From: Sphingomonas faeni
GTDB lineage: Bacteria; Pseudomonadota; Alphaproteobacteria; Sphingomonadales; Sphingomonadaceae
Length of the DNA stretch: 64,000 bases
Reading direction: 5' to 3'
Assembly (NCBI RefSeq): GCF_023195535.1
Contig: NZ_JALPNF010000005.1
Coordinates: 186,001 to 250,000 of the forward strand
Below are positions 43,107-52,677 of this stretch, piece by piece. Each line of letters starts with the position of its first letter. Within the stretch, counting starts at the first letter, position 1. Below the pieces are notes generated by a model that worked only from the letters and a program-made list of their open reading frames with translations, ran no database searches and was not told the DNA's origin. The position numbers and the translations under genes are program-made.

Positions 43107-44923
43107 CCCTCGCACAAAGCGTTACCGCCATCCTGACGCTCGCGGTCCTGCTTGGCTGGATACGGCTTTTCCTCTGGCAACGCCGTGCCCCCGCATCGTC
43201 ACGCGCACGACGCTGGCGACTGGCTGCGTTGCTGGCGCTGCAGCCGATCGCTGGCGGGTTGCTCTACTGTACGCTGTTCCCCCCCGCGATGGCCGGCAAG
43301 ACGACCGGCACGCTCGTCATAGCGACGGCCAAGGCGCCCCGTCTCATCGCGACCGGAGCGGACGAGCGGCTGATCGCATTGCCCGAGGCATCGGGCGTGG
43401 CGGGTGCCGAGCGGCTGCCCGATCTCGGCACCGCGCTCCGGCGATATCCCGAGGTCGGCGTGTTGCGGATCGTCGGTTCCGGCCTTGAACCGCGCGATCG
43501 GCAAGAGACCGCAGGACGCATGCTGCGCTTCGAACCGACAGGCGAGCCACGCGGCCTGATCGCGCTGCGACCGCCCGCATCGGTCGCGGCCGGCGCACGG
43601 TTCGCGGTGACGGGCCGCGCCGGAGCGCTAGGCGGCGGGACGGCCGAGCTGCTCGATCCGGCATCGCGGATCGTCGACACGCAACCGATCGGGCCGAGCG
43701 GCGAGATCGCGCTTTCCGGTACCGTACGGGCTGCGGGAACGGCGCTCTTCACCCTGCGTCTGCGCGACCCGTCCCGCACGCTGGTCGAGGAGGCCGCGGT
43801 CCCGGTCTGGATCGCCGCGTCGCCGCGATCGCGCGTGCTGATCCTGGCCGGCGCGCCGGGCCCGGAAGTGAAATATCTTCGCCGCTGGGCGACCGATGCG
43901 GCGCTGGCGCCACAGGTCCGGGTTGGCGTGGGTGGTGGCGCCTCGCTCGCCGACACGCCGCCCGACCTGTCGATAGCGGCGCTCGCGAAGATCGATGCGA
44001 TGATCCTCGACGATCGCGCCTGGGACGGGCTCGGCGCAGGCGGGCGGCAGGCGGTCGCGGCGGCAGTACGGGGCGGCATGGGGCTGATCGTGCGGATAAC
44101 CGGGCCGGTACCACGCGGCTGGCAGGTTCTCGGGCTGACCGCACGCGGTACGGCCGACGTTGCGCCGGTGACGTTGCGTGCCAGCGCGCCCAATGACGAA
44201 GCGCTCGCCGCCCGCCGCGGTCCGGGGACGCAGGACGCCCCCGCCTCGATGGCCGGCGCGCGCGACACGGTGCCGGTGCTCACGCGACAGGCGGTGACGA
44301 TCGTGGGCGGCACACCGGTCCTTCGCGACATCGGCGGCACGGTCGTCGCGGCATCGCGCGCGAGCGGACGCGGGAAGGTCGCGCTGATCAGCCTCCAGGA
44401 CAGCTTCGCGCTGGTCACCAGCGGTCACGGCGACCTCCAGGCCGAACTCTGGAGCGACCTCGCCTCCAACGTCGCGCGTCGCCAGACCGGTCCGGTGGCG
44501 CAGATCGAAACGCCCGCGTTCGCGAGCCAGCGCACGACGATCTGCGGCGCAGGCTCGATCGTCGTTACCGATCCCCAGGGCGTCGCAGGCCGGGCACTGG
44601 TCGATCCCGCGACCGGCGCGGCCGGATGCGCAGGCTATTGGCCGACCATTGCCGGCTGGCATCGCGTCTCAGGCACGGCGGCACGCCCCTTCTACGTCTA
44701 TCCCGCCGACGCGGTGCCCGGCGTCCGCGCGATCGATCGACGCGACGCGACACTGCGCCTGGCTGGCGACGACAGTGGTGCGCGCGTGAGGAACGCCGCG
44801 GACAGCCGCGGACCATCCTGGCCGTGGTTCATCGGCTGGCTCATCGTCGCCGGGTTGCTCTGGTGGCTCGAACGCGCGCGGATCGGCCGAACTGACATGC
44901 AGCCATCGAGACACAGCCGGTAG
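43103..44923 (+). CDS. Membrane protein with amidotransferase-like middle, last gene of the tldD-moxR unit
   Basis: This 606-residue protein has membrane helices near 5-25 (VTAILTLAVLLGWIRLFLW) and 40-58 (LAALLALQPIAGGLLYCTLF). A large periplasmic region follows, with a final helix near 570 (WPWFIGWLIVAGLLWWLERA). The middle has a Rossmann-like stretch (SRVLILAGAPGPEVKYLRRW and IDAMILDDRAWDGLG) similar to the GATase1-like domain of other BatA-type proteins. No catalytic triad was identified. It overlaps the preceding gene by four bases and ends the run. Confidence 0.7.
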   Translation: MTLAQSVTAILTLAVLLGWIRLFLWQRRAPASSRARRWRLAALLALQPIAGGLLYCTLFPPAMAGKTTGTLVIATAKAPRLIATGADERLIALPEASGVAGAERLPDLGTALRRYPEVGVLRIVGSGLEPRDRQETAGRMLRFEPTGEPRGLIALRPPASVAAGARFAVTGRAGALGGGTAELLDPASRIVDTQPIGPSGEIALSGTVRAAGTALFTLRLRDPSRTLVEEAAVPVWIAASPRSRVLILAGAPGPEVKYLRRWATDAALAPQVRVGVGGGASLADTPPDLSIAALAKIDAMILDDRAWDGLGAGGRQAVAAAVRGGMGLIVRITGPVPRGWQVLGLTARGTADVAPVTLRASAPNDEALAARRGPGTQDAPASMAGARDTVPVLTRQAVTIVGGTPVLRDIGGTVVAASRASGRGKVALISLQDSFALVTSGHGDLQAELWSDLASNVARRQTGPVAQIETPAFASQRTTICGAGSIVVTDPQGVAGRALVDPATGAAGCAGYWPTIAGWHRVSGTAARPFYVYPADAVPGVRAIDRRDATLRLAGDDSGARVRNAADSRGPSWPWFIGWLIVAGLLWWLERARIGRTDMQPSRHSR

Positions 44924-45248
44924 CGTGATGTGCGATGTGACCCACTCGCGGACGCTCCAAGCGCGTTCGCTGCTCGCCAGCTTCGGTCACTCGTTCATGG
45001 CGCTCGCATTGCTTTACCCCCGGCATCGTCCCGACGACGACCGTTCCTCCAATTCGGCCTCCGCGAAAAGCCCGCCATGGCTACCGGTATCGTCACAGCC
45101 ATCCCGTGCCGCGTTGATACAAGTCGGCTGCAAACCCGGCATCTAAGCTGTTCGAAGGGGCGGTTATATTCGCTACGGAGCGGCCGTGCTTCGTGAAAGG
45201 GCAGCCTTAGCGCCCTCATGAAGCCCAGGGCGGAAACGGGGACGAATG
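44924..45248. other. Intergenic region before the RTX/Pel locus
   Basis: This 325-base gap separates the tldD-moxR unit from the RTX deacetylase gene. A TATATT at about 45165 could be a -10 element, but no matching -35 is clear. No RNA fold or gene was recognised. Confidence 0.45.
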
Positions 45249-48200
45249 ATGGCGAACGCAACACCGGTAATGCTTGACGGCAACCTGAACGAATGGGCCG
45301 CCGGTGACCGGATCGACCGCGGCCTTGGCGACGGGTACGCGATCTATGCGCGCAGCGACGGCGCCGACTTCGCGTTCGCGATGACCGCCCCCACCGCGAT
45401 CGGCGCGAACACCACCGCGTGGCTCAACACCGATCGCAACGCGACCACCGGCTACCAGGTGTTCGGGTTTGCGGGGGGCGCGGAATACAACGTGAACTTC
45501 GCCGCCGACGGTACCGTCTCGCTGTACAGCGGTGCGGCGGGGGAGACGCTGATCGCCAGCGGCCTGCAGGCGGCGTGGTCGGCGGATCGCACCACCGTCG
45601 AGTTCAAGGTGCCCAAGGCGGCGATCGGCAATCCGCAGGCGATCGACACGATCTACGACGTCAACGACACCGCGTTCCTGCCGGGCAATTACTCGGCCCC
45701 CGCCTTCACCGTCTTCAACGACACCGGCGTGGTCGCCGACCCCGCGCAGCGGATCGCGATCGTCTGGTCCGATTCGACCGCCAACGCCTATTTCAGCAAG
45801 ACCGCCTATTCGCAGCTGTTCATGGCCGCGCAGAGCCAGGCGATGCAGGCCGGCGTGCCGTTCGACATCCTGACCGAGGGCGACCTGACCAATCTGGCGA
45901 CGCTCGCGAAATACGACACGATCGTCTTCCCGTCGTTCCGCAACGTCGAGGCCGGCAAGGCCGACCTGATCGCACAGACGCTGGAGCAGGCGACCAAGCA
46001 GTTCGGCATCGGCCTGGTCGCAGCCGGCGAGTTCATGACCAACGGTGCCGACAATGCGGCGCTCGCGGGCGATTCCTACTCGCGGATGAAGCTGTTGTTC
46101 GACGCGACGCGCGTGACCGGCGGCTTCCCCGCCGACGTCACCGTCAAGGCGAGCGACGCATCGAACCTCGTGCTCGACGGCTACACCGACGGCCAGGTCA
46201 TCCGCCAATATACCGGCATCGGCTGGAATGCGTTCACCAGCGTCAGCGGCACCGGCACGACGATCGCGACCGAAACCGTCAACGGCCAGACCTATGCCGC
46301 CGCGATCGCGACGCAGACCGGCGGGCGCAACGTGCTGTTCTCGAGCGAAGCGGTGATGGCCGACGACAATCTGCTGCAGAAGGCGATCGATTATTCGGTG
46401 CACGGCAACGGCCTGTCGGTCGGGTTGCAGATGACCCGCCAGACCGGGCTGTTCGCGTCGCGCGTCGACATGGACCAGAGCCAGCAGACCGACGAGGTCA
46501 ATCCGGCCGGCACCGCGCCCGGCATCTACGACAAGCTGATGCCGATCCTGACCGAATGGAAGACCAACTATAATTTCGTCGGCAGCTATTACGTCAACAT
46601 CGGCAACGACGCGGCGAATGGCCAGGCGACCGACTGGGCGGTCTCGCTGCCGGTCTACAAGGCGCTGCTCGATGCCGGCAACGAAGTCGGCTCGCACAGC
46701 TACACGCACCCCGAGGACACCAACCTGCTGACCGACGCGCAGATCGCGTTCGAGTTCGGCCAGTCGCGGGCGGAACTCGAAAAGCAGCTGAGCGCGTATC
46801 TCGGCAAGACCGTGACGGTCGGTGGCGCTGCGGTACCAGGCGCACCCGAGCAGATCGCGACGAGCCAGGAAATCCTGAAATACGTGACGTATCTCAGCGG
46901 CGGCTATTCGGGCGTCGGCGCGGGGTATCCCAACGCACTCGGCTATATGACGCCGCAGAACGCGACCGACGACAAGGTGTATATCGCGCCGAACACGTCG
47001 TTCGACTTCTCGCTGATCGAGTTCCAGAAGAAGACCGTCGCCGAGGCAAGCGCGATCTGGGCGAAGGAATTCGGCGCGCTGACCGCCAATGCCGACGCGC
47101 CCGTGATCGTGTGGCCGTGGCACGACTACGGCCCGACGATGTGGGCCGCCGACGGCGCGACCAGCCTGTATACCAAGCAGATGTTCACGACCTTCATCGC
47201 GCAGGCCGCCGCCGCCGGCGTCGAGTTCGTGACGCTCGCCGATCTGGCGGGCCGGGTCAGCGCGTTCCAGAACGCGACGATCACGTCCAGCGTGGTCGGC
47301 AACACGATCACCGCGACGGTCGGCGCGACCACTGGCACCTTTTCGCTCGACGTCGATGGCCAGAGCAGCGGCCAGGTGATTAAAGGTGTCGCCAACTGGT
47401 ACGCCTATGACGCGGACACGGTGTTCCTGCCCAAGGCGGGCGGCACCTATGCGATCACGATGGGCGCGGTCGCCGACGACGTGACGCACATCACTGCGCT
47501 GCCGATGCGCGCGACGCTGACGACGCTGAGCGGCGATGGCCGCGACCTGGCGTTCACGGTCGAGGGCGAAGGCAAGGTCACCGTCGATCTCAAGGCACCG
47601 GGTACCGACTGGACGACGCTGAGCGGCGGCACGATCGCCAGCCAGATCGGCGAGATCCTGACGATCGATCTCGGCGCGATCGGCGTGCACGACGTCAAGA
47701 TCGGCCACCAGGCCAATGTCGATCCGGTGCTGACCTCGTTCGGCGGCGGCACGACCGGCGCGCTGACGATCGCCGAGAACGGCACCGCGCTGACCACGAT
47801 CACCGCGACCGACGCGAACATCGTCTGGGGCGATTCGATCAAATATTCGATCGGTGCGGGCAGCGACGGCGCGAACTTCACGATCGACGCGACCACCGGC
47901 GTGCTCAAGTTCGTCACCGCGCCCGATTACGAAGCGCCGACCGATGCCAACCGTGACAATATCTACGGCGTCACCGTGGTCGCGACCGACGCGCGCGGCG
48001 CGATCGACACGCAGACGCTGACGATCGGCGTCACCGACGTGATCGGCATCACCAAGACGGGCACGATGTTCTCCGAGACGATCAACGGCACGGGCGAGCA
48101 GGACGTGCTCGACGGCGGCTGGGGCAACGACGTGCTCAACGGGCTCGGCGGCAACGACAAGCTGACCGGCGGGCTTGGCAACGACACGCTCAACGGCGGT

Positions 48201-48644
48201 GCGGGTAACGACACGTTGATCGGTGGCAACGGCAAGGACGTGCTCAATGGCGGGGACGGCAACGACATCCTGGTCGGCGGCGACGACATGGACACTATGA
48301 CCGGCGGCGCCGGCGCGGACATCTTCCGCTTCGAGGTGAAGGGCGACAGCCTGGCGTCGTCGTCGCGCGACGTCATCACCGACTTCATCGTCGGGCAGGA
48401 CAAGATCGACCTGTCGATGATCGATGCGAACAGTTCGCTGTTCGCACGCGGCGATCAGGCGTTCAGCTTCATCGGCACGACCGGAAAGTTCACCGCACCG
48501 GGGCAGCTACGCTACAGCTACCAGATGATCGGCGGGAAGGAATTCACGGTCGTCGAGGGCAACACCGACAGCGGTTCGGGTGCCGATTTCTCGATCGCAC
48601 TGACCGGCCATCATGTCCTGAGTGCGAACGATTTCTTCATGTAG
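45249..48644 (+). CDS. RTX protein with PelA-like polysaccharide deacetylase domain
   Basis: This 1131-residue protein has no signal peptide. In order: a DOMON/CBM9-like beta-sandwich (about 7-140), a Rossmann-like region (about 165-380), and a polysaccharide deacetylase domain (about 390-660). The deacetylase has FASRVDMDQ (Asp407, Asp409) and GSHSYTHPEDT (His483, His487), the catalytic and metal residues of NodB-type enzymes. Then come beta domains, a cadherin-like repeat (about 835-930), and about eight RTX nonapeptides (about 947-1025, GGNDKLTGGLGNDTL style) with a type I secretion tail. Rossmann plus deacetylase order echoes PelA. The ATG at 45249 is better spaced from GGGGA than the one at 45246. 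The T1SS at 57564-62282 is the likely exporter. Confidence 0.87.
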   Translation: MANATPVMLDGNLNEWAAGDRIDRGLGDGYAIYARSDGADFAFAMTAPTAIGANTTAWLNTDRNATTGYQVFGFAGGAEYNVNFAADGTVSLYSGAAGETLIASGLQAAWSADRTTVEFKVPKAAIGNPQAIDTIYDVNDTAFLPGNYSAPAFTVFNDTGVVADPAQRIAIVWSDSTANAYFSKTAYSQLFMAAQSQAMQAGVPFDILTEGDLTNLATLAKYDTIVFPSFRNVEAGKADLIAQTLEQATKQFGIGLVAAGEFMTNGADNAALAGDSYSRMKLLFDATRVTGGFPADVTVKASDASNLVLDGYTDGQVIRQYTGIGWNAFTSVSGTGTTIATETVNGQTYAAAIATQTGGRNVLFSSEAVMADDNLLQKAIDYSVHGNGLSVGLQMTRQTGLFASRVDMDQSQQTDEVNPAGTAPGIYDKLMPILTEWKTNYNFVGSYYVNIGNDAANGQATDWAVSLPVYKALLDAGNEVGSHSYTHPEDTNLLTDAQIAFEFGQSRAELEKQLSAYLGKTVTVGGAAVPGAPEQIATSQEILKYVTYLSGGYSGVGAGYPNALGYMTPQNATDDKVYIAPNTSFDFSLIEFQKKTVAEASAIWAKEFGALTANADAPVIVWPWHDYGPTMWAADGATSLYTKQMFTTFIAQAAAAGVEFVTLADLAGRVSAFQNATITSSVVGNTITATVGATTGTFSLDVDGQSSGQVIKGVANWYAYDADTVFLPKAGGTYAITMGAVADDVTHITALPMRATLTTLSGDGRDLAFTVEGEGKVTVDLKAPGTDWTTLSGGTIASQIGEILTIDLGAIGVHDVKIGHQANVDPVLTSFGGGTTGALTIAENGTALTTITATDANIVWGDSIKYSIGAGSDGANFTIDATTGVLKFVTAPDYEAPTDANRDNIYGVTVVATDARGAIDTQTLTIGVTDVIGITKTGTMFSETINGTGEQDVLDGGWGNDVLNGLGGNDKLTGGLGNDTLNGGAGNDTLIGGNGKDVLNGGDGNDILVGGDDMDTMTGGAGADIFRFEVKGDSLASSSRDVITDFIVGQDKIDLSMIDANSSLFARGDQAFSFIGTTGKFTAPGQLRYSYQMIGGKEFTVVEGNTDSGSGADFSIALTGHHVLSANDFFM

Positions 48645-48668
48645 TCCGCGGCATAGGCCGGCAGTGTT

Positions 48669-50066
48669 ATGGCGGGCATAGGCTTCCAATTGGCGAAAAC
48701 CGCGCGTGAGGGCGGCGTCGGCGGGATCGTCGGCGCCGCTGCGTTCGGTACGGTGATCAGCGCCGGGCCGTGGCTGATCACCGCGGTCGCGATGGCGATG
48801 CTCAACCACTGGTCGGGCGCGCATCTCGGTGCGCGCGGCGCGCGGACCGTCCAGACGATCCTGGTCTATGCGTTCAGCCTGTCCGCACTGGCGGCCGCGC
48901 CGGTGGGCGTCCTCGCGACGCGGATGGTGGCGGATCGGATCTTCGCACGCGATGCGGGCGGCGTGTCGGGGATCATGCTGGTCGCACTCGCCGTGGGCGG
49001 CGCGATCGCGCTGGCCGTCGGCGCCACCGTGTTCGGATACCTCGCCGGGCTTCCGCTTGGTGAAGCCGCGCTCGCGACCCTGATCCTCGCCTGGCTCACA
49101 CAGGTCTGGATCGCCGCGCCCCTGCTCACCGCGCTGCGCCGTTACCGCGCCATCCCCCTCGCCTATCTGCTCGGCATCGGCTGTTCGACGCTGACATTGT
49201 GGATCTTGCCGAAGCCCGACGTCGTCACGTTGCTCGCGGTCATCGCCGGCGGTATCGGCCTGACGCTGGCCGCGATCATGGTGGTGATCCGTCGACACTT
49301 CTCCGCCCCGCCCGTCTTACCGACACGTGATGCAATGGCGCCCCGGCTTGCGTGGATCGTCGCTGCAGCAGGCGTTGCCGGGGTCGCCGCGATCTGGATC
49401 GACAAATGGCTGTTGTGGACCGGTCCCGACAGCATCCGCGCGATCGGCCTGTTGCGGCTCAATCCGATCAACGACCAGGGCAGCTTTCTCGGGCTGCTGA
49501 CGATGGTGCCCGGCCTGACGCTGTTGCTGATCGTCACCGAGACGCGGTTCGATCGCGCGTTCGGCGACATGATCGTCCGGTGTACCGGCACGTCGACTCT
49601 GCAACGGATCGAGGAAGCGCGCGGCGACCTCGTGCGGACGTTGTTCGACGGGCTGCGGATCATGCTGCTCGTGCAGGCGCTCGTCGCGGCGCTCGCCTGG
49701 GTCTTTGCGGTACCGCTGTTCGAACTGATAGGCGCGGACGCTCGGGCGATCTTCGCGTTCCGCCAGACCTCGCTCGGCACCGTCTTCCACCTCGTGGTGA
49801 TCGCGACGACCGTCGTGCTGGCCTATTACGACCTGTTCGGGCGGGTCCTGCTGACCTGGACCACCTTCGCGATCGGCAGCGGCGTCGCGACGCTGCTGCA
49901 ATGGGATGCGGGGTTTGCCGCGTTCGGGTGGGGCTATATGGCCGGCGCGGTGGTCGGTGCGTCGGTCGGCATGGCGCTGGTCGCCGAAGCCACGGTCAAC
50001 CTCACCTATCTGCTGTTCGTCGGCAACAATCCCTCGGTGGTGGGGCATGGAGGGCGTCTGTTGTGA
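48669..50066 (+). CDS. pelG: PelG-like polysaccharide membrane transporter
   Basis: PelG is the MATE/MOP-like inner-membrane component of Pel export. The 465-residue protein has about twelve membrane helices and the PelG N-terminus (AGIGFQLAKTAREGGVGGIV, AAAFGTVISAGPWLITAVAM). Between helices lies the conserved LFDGLRIMLLVQALVAALAW, then FRQTSLGTVFHLVVIATTVV and LAYYDLFGRVL. It is 24 bases from the RTX gene and ends six bases before the hydrolase ATG. Confidence 0.87.
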   Translation: MAGIGFQLAKTAREGGVGGIVGAAAFGTVISAGPWLITAVAMAMLNHWSGAHLGARGARTVQTILVYAFSLSALAAAPVGVLATRMVADRIFARDAGGVSGIMLVALAVGGAIALAVGATVFGYLAGLPLGEAALATLILAWLTQVWIAAPLLTALRRYRAIPLAYLLGIGCSTLTLWILPKPDVVTLLAVIAGGIGLTLAAIMVVIRRHFSAPPVLPTRDAMAPRLAWIVAAAGVAGVAAIWIDKWLLWTGPDSIRAIGLLRLNPINDQGSFLGLLTMVPGLTLLLIVTETRFDRAFGDMIVRCTGTSTLQRIEEARGDLVRTLFDGLRIMLLVQALVAALAWVFAVPLFELIGADARAIFAFRQTSLGTVFHLVVIATTVVLAYYDLFGRVLLTWTTFAIGSGVATLLQWDAGFAAFGWGYMAGAVVGASVGMALVAEATVNLTYLLFVGNNPSVVGHGGRLL

Positions 50067-50071
50067 CGGGA

Positions 50072-50959
50072 ATGACGGATATGCGGCGCCGGACGATCCT
50101 CCAGCGGGTGCTGGCGCTGGGTGCAACGGCCCTGACGCTCGGCGTCCGGTCGCGGTCGGATGCCGCCGCCAAGCCGCGCGCGAACACGGCGCTGCGTTGG
50201 GGTGTCGATTACGGCGCAACGACCGATCCCGTCTTGGCGAGGGCGTGCGCGCTGCTCGTGCTGGAGCCGCATCACGCCCGCCCGATCGCACCACTGCGCG
50301 GCCGCGGCAGCATTCTGCTCGGCTATGTCAGCTTCGGGGAAGTCGAGCGCAGCCGGCCGTATTTCGCCGAGCTCGAAAAGGCCGGCGCGCTCAGGGCCGC
50401 CAATCCCAACTGGCCCGACGCGCGGCTCGCCGACCTGCGTCATCCGGCGTGGCGCGCGGCAGTGCTCGACCGGCTCGTCCCAGCGATCCTGGCGCTCGGC
50501 TATGACGGAATCTTCATCGATACGATCGATAACGCCGAAGCGATGGAACGGCAGGATCCGGCGGCCAATACGGGCATGGTAGCGGCAGGCGTATCGCTGA
50601 TCGCCGCCGTACGGGCGCGCTTCCCGAAGATCCGCATCATGCTCAACCGTGGATACGCATTGCTGCCCGAGGTCGCGCCGAAGATCGATTACCTGCTCGG
50701 CGAGGCGATGGCGTCGCGGTGGAACTTCACCACCAAACGGTATGAATTGCTCAGCGATTCGGACTGGGCGTGGCAAGCCGGTCGCCTGCGCGCGGCTCAG
50801 GCGCGAAACCCGGCGCTGACGCTGACGACGCTCGATTACTGGGATCCGGCCGATACGAAGCAGGTTGCCGGGCTGTATGCGCGCGAACGCGCGGCGGGGT
50901 TCAGCCCCTATGTCGCGACGCTGGCGCTCGACCGACTGAGACCGGAACCAGCCGGGTGA
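50072..50959 (+). CDS. GH114/PelA-type glycoside hydrolase (polygalactosaminidase), exported
   Basis: GH114-type enzymes, related to the hydrolase domain of PelA, cleave alpha-1,4-linked galactosaminoglycans. The 295-residue protein has a Tat-type signal (MRRRTILQRVLALGATALTL) and a TIM-barrel body with LRWGVDYGATTDP, GYVSFGEVERS (Glu90) and GYDGIFIDTIDNAE (Asp150, Asp153). It corresponds to the N-terminal hydrolase of PelA standing alone. In Pseudomonas that domain trims Pel during export. The start at 50072 is close to a GGGA; a GTG at 50063 is an alternative. Confidence 0.87.
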   Translation: MTDMRRRTILQRVLALGATALTLGVRSRSDAAAKPRANTALRWGVDYGATTDPVLARACALLVLEPHHARPIAPLRGRGSILLGYVSFGEVERSRPYFAELEKAGALRAANPNWPDARLADLRHPAWRAAVLDRLVPAILALGYDGIFIDTIDNAEAMERQDPAANTGMVAAGVSLIAAVRARFPKIRIMLNRGYALLPEVAPKIDYLLGEAMASRWNFTTKRYELLSDSDWAWQAGRLRAAQARNPALTLTTLDYWDPADTKQVAGLYARERAAGFSPYVATLALDRLRPEPAG

Positions 50960-52677
50960 GGATCGACCGTCGACGCGGACGGCTCGCGATCGTCCTGCCT
51001 GCCCTCGCCGGACTCGGTCTTCTCGCGGGCGGGCCGATGCTGTTGCCGAACGACCGCGAGATCCTTCACGCCGAGCGTCGCGCACAGCCTGTGCCGGTGG
51101 CGAGCAGTTCGATGCCCATGGCGCCGGTATCGCCGCCGGTGCTGCCACCCGCGCATCCGGCGATCGCGGCGCAGATCGCGACCACCGATGCAGCGACGCT
51201 CGCCGCGCTGACCACGCAGCTGATCGCCGAGGGGCAGGCGGTCTCGACGTTGCAGGTCGCCCATGATCTGGTCGCCGCGAAGCGGCCGGCCGTGGCTCTC
51301 GACTATCTTGCGGCACGGCCCGATGGCCAAGCTGCGGCGACGTGGCGGTTACGTGTCGATCTTCTTCGCCAAACCGGGCGGACCGCGGATGCATCGACGC
51401 TCGTCGCGCAGGCGGTGCAGACGCGGAGATCGGTGCCGGCTGCGGATATCATCGCCGCCGCCTATGCGATCGATCGGCCCGACCTCGTGATCGTGGCCGC
51501 GGCGAACCACGTCGTGCCGCCGCCCGATGCCGCGCTGGCGCTAGATCTGGCCAGGCGCGCCGACAAAGCTGGCCGCAATGACCAGATCGCGCTGCTCGAC
51601 AAGGCGACGACCGCGAACTGGCGTGCGGTGGATCCCTGGCTGGCGATCCGGGTCGCGGCACGCGCGAAGGATAGCGCAGCGGGCTTGAGGGCCGTCGACG
51701 ATTTGCCTGTCGAGCAGCGTCCGGCGGCGCGCGAGGCGATCCTTACTGCGGCAGGCGACCGCGAGGGTCTTCGGACAGAGTTGCTGGCGCGCGCGGCCGC
51801 GGCGGGCGCGCAACCCGAGCGGGCGGCGGAACGGCTTCTCGCGGCGGGTTTCCGTGCCGATGCCATGGCAGTGCTACGGCGGGCGGCGGCCGGGCAGCCA
51901 CCGACCGCGCCGGTGGCACAGCGCGCGCTGTACTTGATGGGTCCGCGGCCGGAATCCGACGATCTCGCCTGGCTGAAACAGCAGAGCCTGCGGGGCAACG
52001 CGACCCAGCAACACGCGTGGCTGGCGCGTTATGCCGAGCGCGACCGGCCGGGCGAGGCGCTAGCGTTCCTGTCGCGGCATCCGCTCGCGAGCCAGACCGA
52101 CGTGATGCTGATGCGGCTGTCGCTGGCCCGCACGGCTGGCAATGATGCCGCCGGTCGCGCGGTGCTGACATCGATGCTGGACGGTCGCGCGCTCGATCCG
52201 GCGCAGGTCGGGGCGCTGTCCGCTGCGGCCCCCGCCAGGATCGAACCGGCACAAGCGGCGGCGATCGCGAAACGTCGCGTCGCGTCGGGGATCGCCGCGC
52301 CACGCGATCAGCTCGACCTTGCCTGGACGGCGTGGAACGCGGGCGATGCGAAGGGCGCCGCCAAATGGCTCGACGAGTATCTGGAGACGGCACCGACCGA
52401 TCTGCCCGCGCTGCGGCTGATGGCCGACGTGCAGGCACGGATCGGGGGAGACCGTGCGGCACGCCCATGGCTGGACCGCGCGCTCGCCCAGACGCCCGCG
52501 GACAGCAAGATCCGTGTGGACATACTCGAAAAGCTCGGTCGCCGGACCGAAGCCGTCGCACTGGTCGAGACGCTGCGCGCCGAAACGCCGCGCGATCGGT
52601 CGCTCGCCGCGCTGCACGCGCGCCTGCTGATCGCGCAGGGCCAGGCCGGACGTGCGCGAACGGTATTGGCGCAATGA
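50956..52677 (+). CDS. PelB-like helical-repeat (TPR) protein
   Basis: The GTG at 50956 overlaps the hydrolase stop (GTGA). The 573-residue protein has an N-terminal membrane helix (LAIVLPALAGLGLLAGGPML), a Pro-rich spacer and an alpha-helical repeat body (about 90-570) in TPR/SEL1 style. Examples are KRPAVALDYLAARPDG, WLARYAERDRPGEALAFLSR and DAKGAAKWLDEYLETAPTDL. In Pseudomonas PelB, such repeats precede the barrel and dock PelA. Here the barrel is a separate gene that overlaps this one by four bases. Confidence 0.8.
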   Translation: MRIDRRRGRLAIVLPALAGLGLLAGGPMLLPNDREILHAERRAQPVPVASSSMPMAPVSPPVLPPAHPAIAAQIATTDAATLAALTTQLIAEGQAVSTLQVAHDLVAAKRPAVALDYLAARPDGQAAATWRLRVDLLRQTGRTADASTLVAQAVQTRRSVPAADIIAAAYAIDRPDLVIVAAANHVVPPPDAALALDLARRADKAGRNDQIALLDKATTANWRAVDPWLAIRVAARAKDSAAGLRAVDDLPVEQRPAAREAILTAAGDREGLRTELLARAAAAGAQPERAAERLLAAGFRADAMAVLRRAAAGQPPTAPVAQRALYLMGPRPESDDLAWLKQQSLRGNATQQHAWLARYAERDRPGEALAFLSRHPLASQTDVMLMRLSLARTAGNDAAGRAVLTSMLDGRALDPAQVGALSAAAPARIEPAQAAAIAKRRVASGIAAPRDQLDLAWTAWNAGDAKGAAKWLDEYLETAPTDLPALRLMADVQARIGGDRAARPWLDRALAQTPADSKIRVDILEKLGRRTEAVALVETLRAETPRDRSLAALHARLLIAQGQAGRARTVLAQ

